Source of the DNA: Candidatus Aerophobota bacterium
GTDB taxonomy: Bacteria > Chlamydiota > Chlamydiia > Chlamydiales > GCA-2402025
DNA: 9,893 nucleotides
NCBI GenBank assembly: GCA_002402025.1
Contig: NVUU01000024.1
Span: 384-10,276 of the forward strand
Reading direction: 5' to 3'
Shown here piece by piece: positions 6,457 to 9,893 of the stretch; within the stretch, counting starts at the first letter, position 1; every line of letters starts with the position of its first letter. The notes below the pieces were generated by a model. It was not told the origin of the DNA, ran no database searches, and saw only the letters and a program-made list of their open reading frames with translations. Made by a program: the position numbers and the translations under genes.

Positions 6457-7416
6457 ATGTCTTTTGTTACTTCAGCTCTTAATTCTTTAAATACTGCAAG
6501 ATCACAACATTTTAATATTTATAATGCCGAAGGATCTTCGCTTGAGGTAAAGATAAAAAGCTTTGCGGCTCACAAATGTTATACACTGATCTCTTTTCCA
6601 GCGAACCTCGTAGCATCAGGAGCTTCTGTCTTAGCTGCAGCAGCTGGGGCATGTACCATCGGAGCTCTTAAAATTGCTGTTTTTGCCATTAGTTTGGGAA
6701 ATGTGAAACTTCCTGTCTCTACTGGGATTATGTTCTTTGGAGAACGAGCAGTTGTGTCTCTTTTTCAAGCTTTAAAGACAATCTACGAAATATCAAGTGA
6801 CATCTATAACTTTTGCAGTAAGTGCATAAACACTGTTAAAAAGGCGCTCACAGCACTTGGACTTGCTGTCTTGTTTAACAAGATTAAAGAAGTTGTTATT
6901 GAAGTACTTCTTTTTATAGAAACCCGTATCGAAAAAGGATTTAATAAAGCATCAGAATCTGAAACAAATTTTCAACTAGCGGATGGATCTTTACCTTTAC
7001 TTAGGCCATTAAATATCACCCGAAAAACATTCGTTCAAGATTGGGTTCATTATAATGACCGTTCTTTTAAAGACATCACTCTTCACACAGCTATTTCTGT
7101 AGCTACCCTTCCTCTTAATGCATGTGCCGCAGTTTGCTCTACTGTAGTAACGGTTGCTCTCGGAGCTGCATATGTTTCTAAAGCACTACTTTATGCGGCA
7201 ACAAATATTAATATACCTCTACCAACCTTTACAAATGAGGCAGCTCAAGTGGCAGGACAAACTTTAAGAGACTCCGTAGAGAATGCTGGGACGTGTTTAC
7301 TAGACATCCCAATTACCGTCTATAAGGTTGGAGCAGCCATTGGAATTAATAGGGTTTTGGCGACGATAAGAGATGTAGTTTGCTATATACCAGTAGCGGT
7401 TTTTACAAATAACTAA
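6457..7416 (+). CDS. Unrecognised 319-residue hydrophobic protein with two similar halves
   Basis: I do not recognise this protein. It has no cleavable signal peptide: the first 38 residues (MSFVTSALNSLNTARSQHF...) are polar, Ser/Asn-rich and could serve as a type III secretion signal. Two long hydrophobic, Ala/Val/Ile-rich regions follow, at about 39-150 and 207-310, separated by a polar linker (about 157-206). The halves look duplicated. H39 to P48 to N50 matches H210 to P219 to N221 with the same spacing, NVKLP (82-86) matches NIPLP (252-256), IYEI (109-112) matches LLDI (281-284), IY (116-117) matches VY (288-289), and INTV (124-127) matches INRV (297-300), a steady offset of 170-173 residues. 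Paired hydrophobic lobes with a polar N-terminus resemble chlamydial inclusion-membrane proteins, but that is only an analogy. It has its own promoter and Shine-Dalgarno site and faces the nnr gene convergently. An ordinary inner-membrane protein is the main alternative. Confidence 0.85.
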   Translation: MSFVTSALNSLNTARSQHFNIYNAEGSSLEVKIKSFAAHKCYTLISFPANLVASGASVLAAAAGACTIGALKIAVFAISLGNVKLPVSTGIMFFGERAVVSLFQALKTIYEISSDIYNFCSKCINTVKKALTALGLAVLFNKIKEVVIEVLLFIETRIEKGFNKASESETNFQLADGSLPLLRPLNITRKTFVQDWVHYNDRSFKDITLHTAISVATLPLNACAAVCSTVVTVALGAAYVSKALLYAATNINIPLPTFTNEAAQVAGQTLRDSVENAGTCLLDIPITVYKVGAAIGINRVLATIRDVVCYIPVAVFTNN

Positions 7417-7472
7417 AGTAAGCTAAGAGGATTTTTCATGGATTTGAGAAATCGCTTTCTTTACGAGACAGA

Positions 7473-8969
7473 TTAATCCTTTAAAACCACGGGGAGCTTC
7501 TCTATGAGATCTGACGCTATCAGAGAGTAAGACCCCTTTTCTTTTGCAGCAAGCTCACCAGCCTTAGCATGGATATAGACAGCTGTGATCGCAGCTTTGC
7601 TGGGAGAAAGCCCCATCGCAAGAAGAGCTGCAACAACGCCTGAAAGAACATCCCCAGAGCCCGCTGTTGCCATACCAGGATCACCCATAGGCATAACCGT
7701 CGGCAGCTCGCCTTCTACGATCACAAAAGTCGGAGCGCCTTTTAAGATGATCACAACTTTTTTTGCTTCCGCAAATGCTTGCGCTTTTGCAAGAAACTCT
7801 TCATCTTTGCATTTGTTCTTTAGACCAAGACACTGCGCCATCTCTCCCTTATGGGGCGTAAGAACAAGATCCTTTGGATATTTCTTTGCTTTTTTTGCAA
7901 AGATCTCAAGCGCGTCTGCATCAAGTATTGTGGGTAGATCCACTTTTGAGAGCACATCAATTAGAAGATGTTCAAATTCATCTGATTTACCGCAGCCAGG
8001 ACCTATGAGAAGACTTTTGGCTCTTTTAACCTCTTTATAAAAAGGTTCGTAGTCTGCTCCCTGAAGCGGCGTTTTAATCAACTCTTCAAAAGAGTTTGCA
8101 AGCTCTTCATGCATCTCTTCTCTATGAAATAACCGAATAATCCCAGCGCCTGATCGAAGAGCTGCCAAGGTGCAGAGAAGAGCTGCTCCCGGCATATTTT
8201 TAGAGCCTGCTATTGCGAGTACGTAACCTGCTTCGTATTTGTGTTGTGATCTTTTTATCTCAGGAAGATTTTTTGGAAAATTTTCATCATCTAGTAGGTT
8301 TCCGAAACTTTTCATCATTTCGTAGTATTTAGGATCCATCCCAAAGTCGACTCTTGTAAGTTTCCCAACATGATTAAAACCATCTTCTATAAAAAAACCA
8401 ACTTTTGGAAGGCCAAGATAAATGGTTTCTTTTGCGTTTATTACAGGGCCGTTTACAACGCCTGTATTACCATCAAGTCCTGATGGTATATCGATAGCAA
8501 GGATCGGTAATTTGGACTCGTTCGCCTTGGTTATGATAGCGCCAAGGAGCCCTTCTGCTTTTCCTTGAAATCCAGTTCCTAAAAGGCCATCTAGGATCAC
8601 GCCTTTTAACTTTAGCTCGTCAATAGATGTAAGTTCGTGGAGTTTACCGCCAGATTGCGTGAAATTTTCGCGATGTTTTTGGTTAAGCTTGCTGCACTCT
8701 TTAGCGTAACAGACGCAAAACGCTAAAACGCTAAAGCCTTTTTTCAAAAGGCTTGTCCCAACGACATAGGCGTCTCCACCATTATTCCCCTTGCCAACAA
8801 GAAGTGTTATTTCCTTTTCAAGGTTTTGTTTTGAGATGAAATCAATCAGCGCATCCTCGATGCCAGCTGCAGCATCAAGCATATACTTCTCATCACAGGC
8901 GCCTTCTTCAATGCTGAGTCTTTCAACTCTTGCCATCTCTTTTGCAGCTGTGATTTTAATAACGCTCAT
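7473..8969 (-). CDS. nnr: Bifunctional NAD(P)H-hydrate repair enzyme (epimerase + ADP/ATP-dependent dehydratase)
   Basis: Cytoplasmic metabolite-repair enzyme of 498 residues that restores damaged NADH/NADPH hydrates. The N-terminal YjeF_N epimerase domain (about 1-220) shows GKGNNGGDAYV (59-69), GVILDGLLGTGF (123-134) and LAIDIPSGLDGNTG (157-170). The C-terminal dehydratase domain (about 235-495) belongs to the ribokinase-like fold. It shows YEAGYVLAIAGSKNMPGAA (245-263), LRSGAG (271-276), LIGPGCGKS (321-329), TILDADAL (347-354), TPHKGE (371-376) and PGMATAGSGDVLSG (431-444), with the conserved Asp440. The usual last Gly of the epimerase GNNGGDG motif is Ala here, a mild change. Both domains look complete, and length matches the fused bacterial form (about 490-510). 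The start overlaps the gpsA stop by ATGA, so the two genes form an operon. A weak AAGAG precedes the start. Confidence 0.93.
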   Translation of the reverse strand: MSVIKITAAKEMARVERLSIEEGACDEKYMLDAAAGIEDALIDFISKQNLEKEITLLVGKGNNGGDAYVVGTSLLKKGFSVLAFCVCYAKECSKLNQKHRENFTQSGGKLHELTSIDELKLKGVILDGLLGTGFQGKAEGLLGAIITKANESKLPILAIDIPSGLDGNTGVVNGPVINAKETIYLGLPKVGFFIEDGFNHVGKLTRVDFGMDPKYYEMMKSFGNLLDDENFPKNLPEIKRSQHKYEAGYVLAIAGSKNMPGAALLCTLAALRSGAGIIRLFHREEMHEELANSFEELIKTPLQGADYEPFYKEVKRAKSLLIGPGCGKSDEFEHLLIDVLSKVDLPTILDADALEIFAKKAKKYPKDLVLTPHKGEMAQCLGLKNKCKDEEFLAKAQAFAEAKKVVIILKGAPTFVIVEGELPTVMPMGDPGMATAGSGDVLSGVVAALLAMGLSPSKAAITAVYIHAKAGELAAKEKGSYSLIASDLIEKLPVVLKD

Positions 8970-9893
8970 AAATGCTCTTTTTTGATCTCTCTTGTAAGAA
9001 GATCTCTTACTGCATCAAGAGGTGCAAGACCATTATGGACGATGTCCACAATCGCTTGCGTTATTGGAAGTGAAATGTTTGCTTTTTTACCAAGCTCTAG
9101 TGCTGAAAGGCAAGTATTCACACCTTCCACTACCATACCAATCTTTTCTTTTGCACGCTCGGGGCTTACGCCCTCTGCAATTAGAAAACCAAAGCGGTAG
9201 TTGCGACTAAGAGGAGATAAGCAAGTTGTGCAAAGGTCTCCAAGACCTGCAAGACCATTTAATGTCTCAGGATTGCAGCCCTTCACAACAGAAAGTTTTC
9301 TAATCTCATGCAGACCTCTTGTCATGATCGCAGACTTAGTGTTCGCACCATAACCAAGACCGTCAGACATTCCGCAAGCAATCGCAATGATGTTTTTCAT
9401 AGCACCGCCGAACTCAACGCCTGCCATGTCAGAGTTTGGATACACTCTAAAATAAGGGTTTGTAAAAACCTGCATCAGCTCTTCTACAAGAGCTGAATCA
9501 TATCCAGAACAAACGCATGATGTAGGTAGTTTCTGCATCACTTCTTTTGCGATGCAAGGACCAGAGATACATCCGATTTTCTCTTTGAATTTCTCGCCCA
9601 TAACATCCACAACGATCTCATCAACAAGGAATCCTGTTTTTTGCTCGATCCCTTTAGAAGAGAGTACAAAAGGTTTTGAAAACTTTGAATCTATCTCAAG
9701 GATCATCTTGAGAGTGCCTCTAATGCCGCCTGTTGTCACAGACTCAAGAATAATCTCTCCATGTTCAATGGCAGCCTTAAAGTCTGTTGTGACCCTTATA
9801 GATGGCTCCATTCTTTGACCTGGGAATTTTGGATGTTCTCTTTGCTTTTTGAGTGTTTCAATAACGGCTTGATTTCTGGACCAAAGAAGAACG
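8966..9893 (-). CDS. gpsA: Glycerol-3-phosphate dehydrogenase [NAD(P)+], 5' end cut off by window edge
   Basis: Cytoplasmic enzyme that reduces dihydroxyacetone phosphate to sn-glycerol-3-phosphate for phospholipid synthesis. The reading frame is open to the right edge, with 308 codons present. The Met at 9811 is internal, because the in-frame residues before it (VLLWSRNQAVIETLKKQ..., then HPKFPGQR) are typical GpsA sequence. The N-terminal Rossmann GxGxWG (roughly 20-25 residues) lies outside. Counting from that internal Met, visible blocks are ESVTTGGIR (23-31), SSKGIE (51-56), ISGPCIAKEV (82-91), RVYPNSDMAGVEFGGAMKN (122-140, with the conserved Lys139), AIACGMSDG (143-151) and LNGLAGLGDLCTTC (184-197) with SRN (202-204). 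The closeness to chlamydial GpsA, recalled not aligned, is the main clue to the source organism. It ends in an ATGA overlap with nnr. Confidence 0.95.
   Translation of the reverse strand, partial: VLLWSRNQAVIETLKKQREHPKFPGQRMEPSIRVTTDFKAAIEHGEIILESVTTGGIRGTLKMILEIDSKFSKPFVLSSKGIEQKTGFLVDEIVVDVMGEKFKEKIGCISGPCIAKEVMQKLPTSCVCSGYDSALVEELMQVFTNPYFRVYPNSDMAGVEFGGAMKNIIAIACGMSDGLGYGANTKSAIMTRGLHEIRKLSVVKGCNPETLNGLAGLGDLCTTCLSPLSRNYRFGFLIAEGVSPERAKEKIGMVVEGVNTCLSALELGKKANISLPITQAIVDIVHNGLAPLDAVRDLLTREIKKEHL

Noticed and set aside
7441..7453. Small hairpin GATTT-GAG-AAATC in the convergent gap, possible terminator
   Set aside because: The 5-base A/T-rich stem is weak and is followed on the plus strand only by GCTTTCTTT, not a clear T run.
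7438..7476. 12-codon plus-strand frame (MDLRNRFLYETD) with AAGAGG 7 bases upstream
   Set aside because: The site and spacing look good, but the frame is too short to support a product and sits in the gap between convergent genes; chance is likely.
7585..8040. Plus-strand open frame of 151 codons
   Set aside because: Antisense to the dehydratase domain of nnr, whose motifs are all intact; Ser/Arg/Pro-rich shadow frame.

Overview
The window most likely comes from a member of the Chlamydiota outside the classical Chlamydia genus. The best evidence is the partial glycerol-3-phosphate dehydrogenase at the right end. Its stretches FRVYPNSD, AIACGxSDG, TRGLHEIRK, LNGLAGLGDLCTTC and KIGMVVEGV follow, as I remember them, the unusual chlamydial GpsA rather than the E. 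coli type. The genes are densely packed, with several 4-base ATGA overlaps and moderately low GC. This assignment is by memory of the family; no alignment was run.

Left part (1-4760, all minus strand): a surface-polysaccharide export cluster transcribed right to left. It holds a Wza-like outer-membrane lipoprotein (3702-4760), a very large Wzz/Wzc-like inner-membrane copolymerase whose C-terminal kinase-like domain has lost its ATP-binding motifs (664-3705), and a UDP-glucuronate decarboxylase that runs off the left edge (1-653). Across a 135-base divergent intergenic region lies a plus-strand UDP-glucuronate 4-epimerase (4896-5873). The two sugar-nucleotide enzymes use the same precursor, UDP-glucuronate, and would give UDP-xylose and UDP-galacturonate. 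The export pair would build the envelope-spanning channel for a polymer containing such sugars. No glycosyltransferase, flippase (Wzx), polymerase (Wzy) or UDP-glucose dehydrogenase lies inside the window.

Middle (5857-7416, plus strand): a decayed SAM-dependent methyltransferase gene starts inside the end of the epimerase gene with its own good Shine-Dalgarno site. It is broken by an in-frame TGA and a frameshift, then loses its 3' part. An AT-rich stretch with a good sigma70-type promoter follows. It leads into an unrecognised 319-residue hydrophobic protein made of two similar halves, which is the most obvious candidate for something undescribed.

Right part (7473-9893, minus strand): a two-gene housekeeping unit, gpsA (5' end off the window) followed by a fused NAD(P)H-hydrate epimerase/dehydratase, nnr, joined by an ATGA overlap. 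No tRNA, rRNA, CRISPR array, insertion sequence or attachment site was found.
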